NCBI RefSeq assembly: GCF_001642475.1
Contig: NW_019173990.1
Span: forward strand, 62,001-126,000
Direction of reading: 5' to 3'
From: Fonsecaea monophora
Taxonomy: Eukaryota > Ascomycota > Eurotiomycetes > Chaetothyriales > Herpotrichiellaceae
DNA length: 64,000 bases
Notes under the pieces: generated by a model
The model's database searches: none
Told to the model about the DNA's origin: nothing
What the model saw: the letters and a program-made list of their open reading frames with translations, nothing else
In this document: positions 33,509 to 45,318 of the stretch, piece by piece
Layout: each line of letters starts with the position of its first letter
Position numbering within the stretch: position 1 is the stretch's first letter
Made by a program: the position numbers and the translations under genes

Positions 33509-36103
33509 TCAAATCCAGCCATCGTCCACTTTCGATGACTGTCCGTGACCAACACCCACATCCAAAGCGAGTTGTGGAGGCTCATCGCCTTTCTTCTTGA
33601 CGGGACTCTTCCTCGGACTAAGCGTTTCTCTCGGCGGACCTGCTCTGACGTCTTCCGCTGGCCACTGGTCTGCTTTGGCCGCCGCAACCCAACACTTTAG
33701 GCCTTCATGGACCCCTGAATAGAACTTTTCTTTGCATGTCCGAAGACTCCCACCCATCACTTTCTCGAACCCGGATTGCTTTAGCTCTTCCCGCAGTGCA
33801 TTCCGGTCTGCCGCAGTTGGGAGGCAGGCTATTAGCCCGTTCAGTAGATCCAGATGGGTAGCGAGGTACTGCGTCGCTTCCCACTCAACGCCTCCCACGT
33901 ACGGAGCTGCCGGGTGCGGTGGTCGAGGAGGGGGGAAATGTGCTCGACAATAGCCCACTGAGTCATCAACCTCGATAATGGGAATGACGTTGAGATGATG
34001 CAGGAATATCCAGAAAACTTCCTTCGTGACATTAACAACTTCTTTGCACCAGACTCGGTAAGGTCGAGGAGTATGCATCTGTGACACAAAGTCGAGCGGC
34101 TGTTTGCCATCCTCTGGTACGGGGTCCTTGAGAAATCCAAGGATTTTCTGTGCTCGTCCTTGAACAACCTCCGGACTAGAACCGACCTCGGCTGACAAGT
34201 GAGCAAAAAGGAGCGAGATTATCACGCCTCTGGTGTTGAACTCTGATGGACCCTTTCGCTCTGGATCGAATAACATTCGCAAGAGTGCTGGGAAGAACTC
34301 ATTTTCCATTTGTTGTAGACGTTGTAGGGCAAGGGATGTCGTGCATAACCCTTTCAAGCACAGCAGAGCCTCGTGAAGAAGATTGTCTTCATGTTCTTCG
34401 CGCCACTCGATCTTGGAGATGCGGTAGTAGAGTTGAACAAGCTCGTCCATGCCGCCCTTGCTCACGAAATGATCCGTCCAAGAAATCGACTCATTCCTCA
34501 GAAGAATCCTCAGTTTGTGAAGCTTGCTGACTTCTACAAGTGCAGGTTTCTGTACCTCTCGAAGGTAATGGATGAAATCTCCTGGAGTGGTAGCGCTGTC
34601 CGCCGGGTTGAGGGATGTTAGCGACACGGTCGAAGACATTGCTTTCGCCGAATTGGGTCTTGAGCTCGTCAAGTCGGCGGATTTGTTCCTGGATTTACTG
34701 CGTGATCTCAAGGATGAACTTGGCTTGTCTTGCTTTGTAGGAGAGTCTTCTTCCCGCCTGGTCAGTGTCAAGATACGACTTCTAGGGCGGGATCGGGATC
34801 TGGATCGTCTGCCTTCCTTGCTCTCCTCACCCTCGCTCCTTGGCCTCTCATTTTCTTTTTTGTGAGAGTTCCTAGATGATGAGCTGGCCTCCGTGCTATC
34901 AGCGATGGCTGACATCGTAGACGAACCACTGCCAACACGATCACCCTTCATCAAGCCGGCCTTGACATCCGGCTTGAGGTTTCGCATATTGTCCCGCATA
35001 TTCAGTGGAATGTTCAATGAATCCAACACTTTCTCAAACGCCGAGTCCAGCTCTTGAGGACTGAGGGGAGAGGTTGCGGAATTCAAAGGCTCTGGGACTG
35101 GACGGGTATCCTTGCGAGCTCTCATATTGAAAGTCTGGATTGCCTCGAAAACCCTCGAGCCTAGCTTGACTTTGGGGTCTGCTTGAGATGAGGATGGAGG
35201 TTGGATGGGTGTAATGGGATGCCCATCAGGTTTGGAAGAGGAAGCTGGGCGGCTGATTTGTCCATCCCTACTCTTTGGCGGTTTAATATTCGCTTCAGTA
35301 TCATCATCAATGTTCTCGGTGAAGATGGAGCTTCTGCTAGATTTGTGCTCCAAGAATGGTCTTTGCGGTGGCTGATAGTCCAACACCGGTGATGCCGCTG
35401 GACCGTAGCCATAAAAGTTCCTTTGTTCCGCAGGACGAAATTCGGAATAGTCTTTGGGGGTATACAGATTTATCTCCTCTTGAACAGTCCTCCTCTTCGA
35501 AGCTGGATATATCATCTTGCCATCGGCCGCTTCCAAAGGCTGAGTCGCAAACTGTGCCCAAATAGGAGTGGGACTCTCGCTGAGTGTTGTCTTTGGTGGA
35601 GGGCAATTTTCTTGGTTGCTGCTGTTTCTGTTATTCTCTTCCCTGAGATCTTTCTTCGACCTCCGTTTCAATAGTCCAGTCAGGTTGCTGGCTGATTTCA
35701 CCTTCTTAAGTTTCTTGTCGGCCGTGTTGCCCTCGATCGGGGAAATACTCCCAGTATCCGTACTCTTCTCTTTGCCCAAAATAATTCCTTTCAACGACAC
35801 AGAACTCCCTGTCTTTTTGTGCGTGTGGGACAGAGCAAGACGGCCAGGCTCATCTCCTGATTTTGTTGCAATTCGTTTCGGTTGTGGTGGGCTGTTGATG
35901 TGCCGCTCTCCAAGTGGACTGGCAGAGTTGGCAACTTCTCGACCGGATGGTTTCTGCGGCTTTGCAGGGCTAACGTTGTCCCTTTGACGCCCTCTGAGGA
36001 CGTCTCCCACTGAAGGAGCTCGGTTGTGGTTCGCTCTTCGGCCTCTTTGTTGAGGTTCTGGATCCTCAAAGATCTGAGCAACCTGATGGACGGAGGGTGC
36101 CAT
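33509..36103 (-). CDS. Formin-type GBD/FH3 domain protein lacking FH2, 864 aa
   Basis: A single exon; the frame extends 5' but the first ATG is at 36103 (MAPSVHQVAQIFEDPEPQQR). The N-terminal half is basic, Ser/Pro-rich and probably disordered. GBD-like sequence begins near PLSPQELDSAFEKVLDSLNI. The armadillo-like region includes TTPGDFIHYLREVQKPALVE, HKLRILLRNESISWTDHFVS and LLHEALLCLKGLCTTSLALQ, as in diaphanous formins. No FH1 proline tract and no FH2 actin-nucleation domain follow; the protein ends soon after a helical segment. Rho-GTPase binding is therefore plausible and actin nucleation is not. Such FH2-less relatives exist in filamentous fungi; their role is not settled. Confidence 0.78.
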   Translation of the reverse strand: MAPSVHQVAQIFEDPEPQQRGRRANHNRAPSVGDVLRGRQRDNVSPAKPQKPSGREVANSASPLGERHINSPPQPKRIATKSGDEPGRLALSHTHKKTGSSVSLKGIILGKEKSTDTGSISPIEGNTADKKLKKVKSASNLTGLLKRRSKKDLREENNRNSSNQENCPPPKTTLSESPTPIWAQFATQPLEAADGKMIYPASKRRTVQEEINLYTPKDYSEFRPAEQRNFYGYGPAASPVLDYQPPQRPFLEHKSSRSSIFTENIDDDTEANIKPPKSRDGQISRPASSSKPDGHPITPIQPPSSSQADPKVKLGSRVFEAIQTFNMRARKDTRPVPEPLNSATSPLSPQELDSAFEKVLDSLNIPLNMRDNMRNLKPDVKAGLMKGDRVGSGSSTMSAIADSTEASSSSRNSHKKENERPRSEGEESKEGRRSRSRSRPRSRILTLTRREEDSPTKQDKPSSSLRSRSKSRNKSADLTSSRPNSAKAMSSTVSLTSLNPADSATTPGDFIHYLREVQKPALVEVSKLHKLRILLRNESISWTDHFVSKGGMDELVQLYYRISKIEWREEHEDNLLHEALLCLKGLCTTSLALQRLQQMENEFFPALLRMLFDPERKGPSEFNTRGVIISLLFAHLSAEVGSSPEVVQGRAQKILGFLKDPVPEDGKQPLDFVSQMHTPRPYRVWCKEVVNVTKEVFWIFLHHLNVIPIIEVDDSVGYCRAHFPPPRPPHPAAPYVGGVEWEATQYLATHLDLLNGLIACLPTAADRNALREELKQSGFEKVMGGSLRTCKEKFYSGVHEGLKCWVAAAKADQWPAEDVRAGPPRETLSPRKSPVKKKGDEPPQLALDVGVGHGQSSKVDDGWI

Positions 36104-36725
36104 GGTGGAGGGATCGAAGAAGATATATTTGGGCACGGTGCCTATTCAGATACAGTTTCTCATTTCTATAGAAACATGAACGATGCTAGAGCACGGGCAG
36201 CAGGACGATCCATAGCCAAGGCACGGATGTGGACGTGGAAGTGGTCTGGCCTCACGACAGCCCGCGTTGGAATCGCACCTGCGTTGTTTACCCTCGTGCG
36301 GCTGCCACAGCAACAGACTTGGCTTACCCGAATCACGTGGAAGGCTCCGAACTCAGCACTTGAACGACCACGCTTACAGCCTTTTGATCATCAATAGACC
36401 CCTGCAAACCATGCCTTTGTAGCCACGTGGAAATTAACCGTGCAGACAGTGAGACATCATATTATATCCTTACAACATGTTTCTAACCTACTGCAAGAAT
36501 TAATAGCATCCCACATCTGCCCCTGTCCTGCAGTATTACCGATACTCCTTACCGCCAGGCTCGTCGTATCTTGCTCATGCTTTTCGTACAATATTGTCTT
36601 CATTATGCCATCCAAGTGATCAGAAGCTCCCATGAGCGCGGTTGGTCTCATGATTTCCAAATCCACAATACCCAACCAGGGACAAAAGGGATATATGACA
36701 AAGTCAATGCGCTAGGTTCGTGCAA
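36104..36725. other. Intergenic, GBD/FH3 gene promoter
   Basis: No gene is seen in 622 bases. The region contains the promoter of the GBD/FH3 gene and the 3' flank of the next minus-strand gene. Confidence 0.45.
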
Positions 36726-39544
36726 TCATTGCACGATACTCTGTCGCCAGCGATCAATTTGCGCTCGCTGTCTGGGATCCAACGGTGGGCCCATCATCGG
36801 GTCCTGGATATATGGTTGAGTACCATATGAGTATGGATATGTCTGTTGCATATAGGTGGGCAACGGTGCGCCGAATCCTCCATTCATATACCCGGCATTC
36901 TGCGGATACCCGTAAGCTCCATTTAAAGCAGTATTTTGCTGAGGATAGCCCCAATTTGGGTTCTGCATCGAGTTGTATACCTGATTCGAACTGGTCCTTG
37001 GCAGCCCTGGTTTTGACTGGGCACCAGCAGGATGAGCTTGGAGTAAATTAGCCAGGCTATGCATGGGTTTGACCTGATGAATGCCCTGCGGGTTGGCGGC
37101 TGCTTCCTCCTTCAGCCGCTTTCGCCTCTGTGCTAATGTTTCTTCCATATCCGGTGTTTTTGATGGTGGGGGGACGTCGTTCGTGCCATTAAGACCTAAT
37201 TGTGAGGTCAACTCCTCTGTAAATTGGCCTCCAGTACCTTTCTCTTTCTCTAGCTTCATCCTTGCTGCCCTCTGTGCTAGAGTCTCATCTTCATCTTCGG
37301 GCAGGGTTTCTTGAGCTAGGCCTGGGACTTCCTCGATGAATGGTGGCCGGCTTCCCTCCTCAATCTGACTCTTAGCCTCGGATTTCGAAGTTTGAACTTG
37401 CCCGCCTCGCAATCTCGCCCGTCGTTGACTCAAAGGCTCGTTCTCCTCCATTTCCCGCTTCTCAAGGAGACCAATTGGTCTATGGGCATTGGCGTGCTCT
37501 GCTCTATCCTTTTCGGGGAACAGGATTCCGAGAGGTACATCCTCATCATCAAAGTTCTGCTTGTCCGCTTCATCATGATCTTCCCAAGCCAAGGTGACAT
37601 GCTTGGTCTTTCGGGCTCGCTGTTGAAGTTGCGTAACAGCATCCAGCTCAAGCAAAGTCGAGTGCATGCCATTGGGGAAGGCGTCTGCCGCAGTACGATT
37701 ACGCAATCTTTGTTGTTCCTTGCGCATCTGTAACTCGGCAAGGAGAGTCGTTGGCGCTGTCGAAAATCCTGGTGGGGCGACGTCCTTGTCCTCTTCTTCA
37801 TCGGGTATCTCATCACCATCAGGCGCTATAGATGCAGCCGTAGCTCGGTCAAGTTCATCCCCACTAGCTTGGTCGTCGACATCTAGATTTTGAGAGCCTC
37901 TTGATTTTGAGCGCAGCAGGCCCGAATTGGAGAGGGCAGTGCTTGAACGTCTTGTCTTGAGCATTGTGCCAATTGAACTCCGGCGTTTCTTTGTCTTAGC
38001 TTCGTCTAATTGCATACTCTTTCTAGGGGAGGCGTCCGGACCATACACTTCCTTCCCAAGATGACCAGCAATTGGATGATCAGTGAAGGCCGACACAGGA
38101 GCGTGTGCGGCGGCGTCCAAGACACTGTCCAGCGTCTGGACAGCGGAGCCGTTCTTGAGCTGGAGATCCTGAGTGACACTAGGCTGTTCAAAAAAAGCGC
38201 TGGCTCGCAACTGGGTGGTAATTTGAGTGTACTGCCTGGATCTTGTATTTTGGCGCTATCTTCCTCTTTGAGCCAGATGGCCGATTTACGCGCATCATCT
38301 GGGATGCCACTCAGTGCCTGGAGCCGACGTTTGTCTCGTTCACTAATGTTGAACTTTGAAAGTCTCTGTGGGAGGTTCAACATGACTGGAACTGGCGCAG
38401 GATAGTAGATCATTCTTTCTCCCGGTTGAGGTTCTTTGTAGGCTTTCGAGTCCCGTGCAAGTGGTGGTTGATGGAGTGATATTCGTCGTGACATAGCAGC
38501 AGCTGATTCATGTGACACAGGTCCGCCGTAATGCACTCCATCAAAGTCGTTGAACACGGCTTGAGCTTGACGATATGTTTCGTTGGAAGCGGATGTAGTT
38601 GGCCTCTCCTCCTGGACTGACCCATTGGACGTTCGTCGCAGCGGATTGGGCGCCGTTTCGTCTTCAGGATAGATGGAGATGGAGGTAGTACGCTCCGGAC
38701 TGAATTGCAACGGCCGGCCTTCCAAGGTCGGCAAAACATGGTTGAGATGATTGTCCTTTGAAGATCGCCGTTCGATATGGTGCTGATGTGTACGTGGCCC
38801 CGAGCGGATTGAACCAGACGGAGACGTGATGTGGTATCCTGAGGGAGAATATCCTCCTAACCTGGCCGTCTGGTTCACACCAATAATGGAATTCGACCAT
38901 GAACCAGTTGAGTACTGTCTCTGGACTGATGGTCGAATAGGGTTGTCCAAAGTCGCCGGCGCAGAGGACTGCCGCTCTAGTCGCTTTTGATCTTGCTTCA
39001 TCTTATTCAGCTCATCCTCAAGGCTCGAGGTCATGCTCAAACGTTCAGCGCTTTCTTCCAGGCGTTCCACATTTTTGACCAAGGCCCCTTGCAGCGACTG
39101 TAAATCTGGGGTCGGATGATTTAAGGGCAGGTGACGACTGATTGAGGCTGTTCTGATTGGAGGGTCCTCTTTCTGGAATGCGGCTTTGTCCTGTGCGGGT
39201 GGGAGAACGTCCATTTTCGATCGCAGTGCGAGAGGTTCTGGATATTTGGGCATGGGCTCCTCGTAGTCATCCTCTTCCACCATTTGATACGACTGCGAGG
39301 AAGACAAAGACTTAAGAAGAGACCCAACGCCTACGGCATTTGGTCCAGTTGGAGAACCGACCGAGAGGTCGCCATCTCGGGAGAACTGATCGAACAGTGG
39401 CAGGGAAAGCGGTGGACTGGAGATTTCGGGAAGGATTGGAGAACGGGCGGGTGAGTAGGAATGCGGATCATGGTGGACAGAGTCAGCAGCGGACTCGCGG
39501 TATACGGCCTCATGCTCAGCCTGGGCGACCGAGGCATACGCCAT
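36726..39544 (-). CDS. Large conserved fungal protein with LAQRRxRLK repeats; frame broken near 38214
   Basis: Two overlapping minus-strand frames cover one gene: 39544 down to about 38214, then about 38213 down to 36726. Neither half looks complete, and the break falls at CCACCC/AG. One missing C there would join them into a frame of 940 codons reading LPPQLRASAFFEQPSVTQ. No GT-AG intron with correct phase fits. The first half is Ser/Pro-rich with a coiled segment (residues about 155-190) and RKSAIWL. The second half has AFTDHPIAGHLGKEVYG, an acidic stretch and three related motifs: EPLSQRRARLRG, ETLAQRAARMKLEKE and ETLAQRRKRLKEEA. The end is Tyr/Gln/Asn/Pro-rich. I recognise it as a conserved filamentous-fungal protein but know no function. 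Either a sequencing indel or a true mutation is possible. Confidence 0.7.
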
Positions 39545-42500
39545 CTGATGGAGCCGACCAGCGTTGCAGGACGCAGGAGCTGGAGCAGGAACCAGGTCAC
39601 AGGTGAGATGGATGAGGCAGTGGTGTCTAGTGTCGTATGTTTGTCGGGGACGCGGACCCTTACACGTATGAAGGCGAATAGACTCTGCAGGTCATCTTCG
39701 GGGCCATGGTTCGATATAGAGAGGGTCTGCTGAGACGAGTCGGTGGATGTGATGTCCTCGAGCCAGCCGTGGGTAAGGATGAAGGCACAAGGAAACCAAG
39801 ACGGAAACAATGATCAGATAGCAAAGGCGCGCATGGACATGATAACTGCACGCAGGGAATCTCTGTACGGAGCGCTTTGTACCTGAAAAGGCGCAGTTTG
39901 AACCTTTCACCGGATAAGCATAGACTAGCGGCACTGGGGGCCCGATAAAGTGGGCATTCCCGGGCATGGCTGGCCTTGGGCTGGCTAAGATTAGGGCACA
40001 GTAGCGACCCATTTTGGGGGGCTTCTCTTTAACTAAAATTTTTGGGCTGGTGGCAGATTGAAACTGCCGCAACACCAGCAACGCGACTCAGGGTTGCGCA
40101 AGCCAAGGATTCCTTGACACGCACGAAGGTTTCTTCACTTTCTTCACGGGGCAGCCACGTCGTCTCATCGTCCATCTTGTTGCCATATCAGTCTACCAAG
40201 AAGCTTTTCCACTCTCCGCTCGATAGTCTTGCCCCTTTGTACACCAAAAAGGAGCATGAACCTCTCGTGTCGATCACTAACCTCGTTTCTCCTGTCTTGT
40301 GCCGGGTTTCCGCATTTCCCAGAGATACACAATGTCTGCCAGGTACACCAATCATCGCCAATCGGCCCTCTCTGTCGACCCTTGTCCTGCCCTGATTCCC
40401 GAAGTATCCACTCCGTCCTCCATGCCTCTTGAAGAGATTTGAACCAGGTTGTCTACTCATCGTGTACGAGGTACTCTCCTGCTATCTAGAAAAGCCCCAG
40501 GTCCGCCTGCCAGTGTCGATCAAACCAGTCTCAAGAACCTCGTATCTTACATCTGGCGCGTAGTGCAACAAGAACTGGCAGGTCACATTCACAAATCGAA
40601 CGTGCCCTGTTGATTTCTCTGGTTGATAACCTCCTAACGATTTGGCAAGAGGTGCAGGTTTTTGGCACACAAGACGTGTACCTATACTGTTACGGGGCTG
40701 TCTACGAGGACGAAACTACATATGTTGCGCTCCCGTTGGCCCTGCGGCCTGCCAGCAAATGATTGACAGGGGGAGAGGGATGTCGAAATCCACAGCTTAC
40801 TGAGCCCAGCCACCTTCTCAACCAGGGCTAAAGATAAACCATACTGATGCTGATACCCAAGAGCAGATCTTCTTCCTGCAGACAAACTAGCATGCGATAG
40901 CTACCAGAAGAACGATGGACGACCGTTAATCAACCAGATAAGGCATGGAAGCTGGCCTTGCCATTCATCTCGCTTCCTGGTTGTCACCACAGTGCCACAA
41001 GCGGCCATTATCGATGTCTAAATGAGCCTACAAAGCTTGGCAGCCAGCCTCTGCTCCATCGTATTGTTAAAGAGGACTGGTTGCGCTCCACGGACTTGTC
41101 ATCTGCTTTTTACCTTCGGCATTATGTACAGCACTCGTATGCAATCCACTAGGTACAGAATGTTCGATGGACGCGGCACAGTGATGGTCGGAGATATTCA
41201 GATAGCGACCGACAGTGGAACCTCAACCTGGTTTTGCGCACAGGCCCAGTCAACCGAGCCGATATCAAACTTAGAGCAAACAAGACTTCAAATACGGGAC
41301 GATTAGACATTGCTTCGTGGTGATTCGGCAATTCTTTCTCAGACTTCCATTGGCCTCACAACTAGGTTCTGGGATTGTGGAGAGCAAATGAGAAGATTCA
41401 GGTGCCGAGCTATATGATGGCACCATTTCCAACGGCTGAAGAGGCCCAGTGATGCTAAACGAGTCTCTGTTGAGGTCACGAATTGTGGGACCGTTAGAGA
41501 CTGTGGGATACAGCCCGCCCGTGATTCGATGCCAACAGTATTCAGTATATAGAAACACTGAAGACGCATCAGCACCGACGAAGGACCTGATTGTGCCGTC
41601 CCTATGACATCCTATGGGGTTATTCCATCGTATCCCAACACGATGAAGATAGATTCAAGCCCCCACGCCGAGACCATGGTGGATGCCATCAGGCAACCAA
41701 CTACTCATGTACCTGAAGACAGGTACCGAGTACAGAGTCCAGGCGGATCAACTCACAGAATCCCCAATGGATTTGCTATTTTGAATGTTTTGGCTCATTT
41801 GTCCCATCCTTCCCCGGCGTGGGCAGTTCCATTAGCCAGCGCTGTCAGCCTCGTTGTTTTGTTTGACATAGGAACAGGGTTGCTCCTAGATGGCTCTCAG
41901 ACGAGGCAAGGACAGCGATGAGACTCGACACGTCCGATAAAGGCTGATGGCATTGATATTTGTGGTCAAGTGTTGCTTGACTAGCGTATGCTAACGGCTT
42001 ATCGAAAATGTCCGAGCCGGATGAATCAGCGACTGTCAGCCTTGACGCCTGTTCAAAGATAACATGCGTTTCGAAATGCATGAGCAAGGGCTCCAAAACC
42101 AAGCTCCCAGTGCGGAGTCCACGATGTTGACATTGCGAATCGAGAGAAAACATGTTTTGGACACCCACCAAATCTTGCTTTCCTGGAAATCTCTTGCAGC
42201 ACGGCTCCAAATGGGATGAACATGGCTCAACGAACCGGACATGGGTTGCCATTTCGTGTGCAACTGAACGCCATTTGTTCAGTGACGAGAATTGTGACTA
42301 TGGCGGCAAATCCTAAGTATCCACGACTAATCGCGGTATCTCAAGCCCACGCATATTGCACCTTGGCTAGACCCAACGCCACAAGATACCACAAGCTTCC
42401 CCCAAGATATCTAAGATGGCCGACTCATGCAACGAAAAGCATTAGACCCTTGAACGCAGAAACCCCAGAAGCCACCATGATAGGCTTGCGGCGCACCGAC

Positions 42501-43643
42501 GCTCAACTTTGATCCTCCTCCGAAGCTATTCTCGCACATTTCCTTGCCCCAGAAATCCTTCTTCTGGCTTTAAAAAGTCCGACCGACCGACGTACGTCAT
42601 GATGACTTGTGGTGAACCATCGGCCTCCGAGTTCTCCCTATTTGGGCGTATTATGTATATCTACCTCGTACATGTGTACTGATTACTCGTATCATCAAGC
42701 TGACTGGCCTCATCGGGCTCTCGGAGGGGAACCCCAGGGAACGGATAAGCTACTACGTTACTCCGCACTTGGAAACTAGATGACTCTATTCATATAGGTG
42801 GGTAGGTAGGTACTGTAGGTGACCCTTGGTGGGTAATAGGTACTTGACGGTACCGCACCCGGATCCTTCGCGCATGTCCTTACTTGTACTTGCACCGAGC
42901 ACTTGTCTGAGTAGCGAATACACGAGGGTTTCATCTCCTTCAAAGACGCAGGCAAGCAAGTAAGGAATGACAGGGAAACTAGAACCCTGTGTTTTGAGGG
43001 CTATTTGTACAGACCCTACATATGTACATATGTACATCTATATCTACACGCGCGGTCTGTGATAATGATCATGCACAGGTACATGTACGAGGTACGAGGT
43101 ACAGATGAAGGTATATGTTCAGTGCCTTAATGTACCTGGTATACGTAGGCTACCTATCTAGCTGTATGTAGACTGGCTTTCATGGGTAATCTTTTTCTCG
43201 TCTGTAATTCCCGACCGAGGACGAGGACGAGGAGAACATAGAACCAGGCAAGGCGTGTCATGACTTGGATTCTTGGATTCTGATGTGTATGTGAGAGAGA
43301 GGGAGGGAGAAAGCGAGTCAGTCAGGACTTTACACCGACACAGCAGATCAGGTCAAGGCTAACGAATGAAAAACATTAGAATAGAACAGCATAGAAGTTC
43401 GTAATTGGGGTGTAAAGGAATTAATTCATCCCGGTCCAGTCGTGTCAATCTCGTGCCAGCACAGAGTCATTCCAGTTCTTGCATCTCTCGTGATGGCTTT
43501 GCGGCGAACGAGCAAATGGAAACCCTCGTCATCTTCATGCTTCTGATCCGAACAGATTCACTTTTCTCCGGGACCATGCGCACACCATACTATCCATCAA
43601 CTCATCTTGCCACAGAAAAGCCCTCTGTCGTCAGCCCGTCAAT
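39545..43643. other. Gene-free region of 4.1 kb
   Basis: No gene is supported. Frames of up to 136 codons occur on both strands (for example 41604-41921 + and 41845-42252 -), but none shows a domain, plausible introns or codon bias. I could not recognise transposase or reverse-transcriptase motifs. The right-hand part (42600-43200) is rich in GTAC, TACCTA and GGTAC words and contains the palindrome at 43018-43033. The last few hundred bases are the 3' flank of the JEN-type permease gene. Confidence 0.4.
43018..43033. repeat. Perfect 16-bp palindrome ACATATGTACATATGT
   Basis: The sequence equals its reverse complement and lies in a GTAC-rich stretch that also contains GTACATGTAC near 43.08 kb and several GGTAC words. 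Function is unknown. Confidence 0.6.
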
Positions 43644-45318
43644 TCAAACCTTCTCGCCTGGAATCACATTTTCGTCCTCGCTAGAGTCTCCGCGGACAGG
43701 AATCTGGTGGCTCAAATCCGTGTGGGTGACCTCTGCCATGTCCTCATCGTGCTCCACATTCAGACTCCTCCCTCTCCTCTCAGGCCCAACAAAGGTCAGC
43801 AAAATGGTATAGGCGTATACCGCGCCCATAAAGATACAGATGACCTTGCCGTAGTTGTATCTCTTCACGGCTTTTCCCTCCTTGTTGATCAGAGGTTCAA
43901 GAGGATATCGTTCACCAATGGTGGACTCAATCGTAGAAGATGCCGACGAAGCTAGGTTGCCTAGTTGGTACGAGGTACCCACAACGAACGTCCGCAAGGA
44001 GCCAGGAGAAAGCTCCATCAGGTGAATGGGAATGACGCCCCATGCACCCTGCACGCAGAATTGCTCAAAGAATGCCGCGGCAATCACAGCCTTGGAAGTG
44101 ACAAAGGTGTAGGGGTACAGTAGTGCTCCGCCGACAATGGAAATAAAAATAATGCTGAATCGACGACCAAAGATCTGCGAACAATATCCGATGGTGGTGC
44201 CACCTGTCATGGCGCCCAAATTGGCTACAACCTGTGTAACGGTGACGGCGTCGGCGGAGAATTTGAACTGGTTCGTCAACATGGTTGGGTACAAGTCCTG
44301 GGCTAATTGTTTGGTCAGTAACCTTAAGTCGAAGCAGCGTGACTGGTAGAAAGCTTCTAGGACACAACTTACAGCCGTGGCTCATAAAGTTAAATCCCGC
44401 CATCAAAAGCACCATGTAGATGAGCAGTAGCCAGTGTTTCTTGAGCGCAACTCGTCCCTCGGAAATGAAAGTACCAGCCAAGCTACCCTGCTGCGCACGA
44501 AGAGCCTGGCGAGCGCCGAAAGTATTGGTCTCGGGGAGACAAAGACGGAACAGAATGATCAGCACTGGAGGGCACGCGCCGAACCAGAACAGCGGTCTCC
44601 AGCCGTGCGAGGTGGTATTGACCAAAGCACGAGCAAATGCAGTGGCAAGCAGATATCCAAATGCGTAACCTTGCTGCAGCATCCCAGAAATGATGCCACG
44701 CGCCTCTTCGGGGCAATCCTCAAGTGCGGTGGCTGCCGCGTTGCCATACAAACCACCCATGGCAATGCCAAAGAGCGCACGCACGGCGAGGAATTGACCG
44801 TAGGTTTGAGTGAAGCCGGTGCCAAGCTCAAGGGCGATGAAGAGGATATTGTTGATGATGAAGGGCCTGGCGATTCTATGTCAGCAAAAAAGTTCAATGG
44901 ACAGACGCATAGAGGGGTTGCCATACCACTTCCGCCCATATCTATCAGCAGCAATACCGAAGATGGTTGATCCCACTGAACGGAACATGAGCACCAACGT
45001 GATGCCCCAAGTTATGTCAGTGTTGGACTTGTTGAATGTTTCGGCCAGATCAGACACAGTGAGCGAGACGGTGAAGAAGTCAAAGGCATCCCACGACCAG
45101 CCAAAGAAGGCTACAAGAAAGAAAAGCCATTGTTGGGTGTTCAGCATGGCCAGAAGCTTGAAAGGGTTTGGCGCCTTTGCCATAGGAGGCTTGAGGGTAC
45201 TGAGTCTTGTCGCGGCATATTTGCCTGGAGACATGTGCGCGTTGTCGATCTCGTACTCATCGCTGTAGTGACGGGCAGCGGGTACAGTCTCCTTGGTAGG
45301 AGACTCGATGTGAGCCAT
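43644..45318 (-). CDS. jen1: JEN-type monocarboxylate/dicarboxylate:proton symporter (MFS), 514 aa, 3 exons
   Basis: Exons are 44927-45318, 44373-44866 and 43644-44302, with introns of 60 and 70 bp. The JEN signature Nxx(S/T)Hx(S/T)QDxxxT is restored exactly by splicing at the second intron: NFMSHGSQDLYPT. The protein is a major-facilitator permease with about 12 hydrophobic segments; DRYGRKW is the conserved loop between helices 2 and 3. JEN proteins import lactate, pyruvate or C4 dicarboxylates across the plasma membrane and are induced by non-fermentable carbon and repressed by glucose. The Jen1 and Jen2 branches cannot be separated by eye. The cytosolic tails at both ends are acidic and Ser-rich, as in regulated permeases. 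Confidence 0.9.

Noticed and set aside
40425..40450. GGTTCAAATC on the minus strand as a tRNA B box
   Set aside because: No acceptor-stem pairing or A box was found at the expected distance.
41604..42512. Frames of 98-135 codons in the gene-free region
   Set aside because: They overlap on opposite strands, have random-looking composition, and show no motifs or intron structure.
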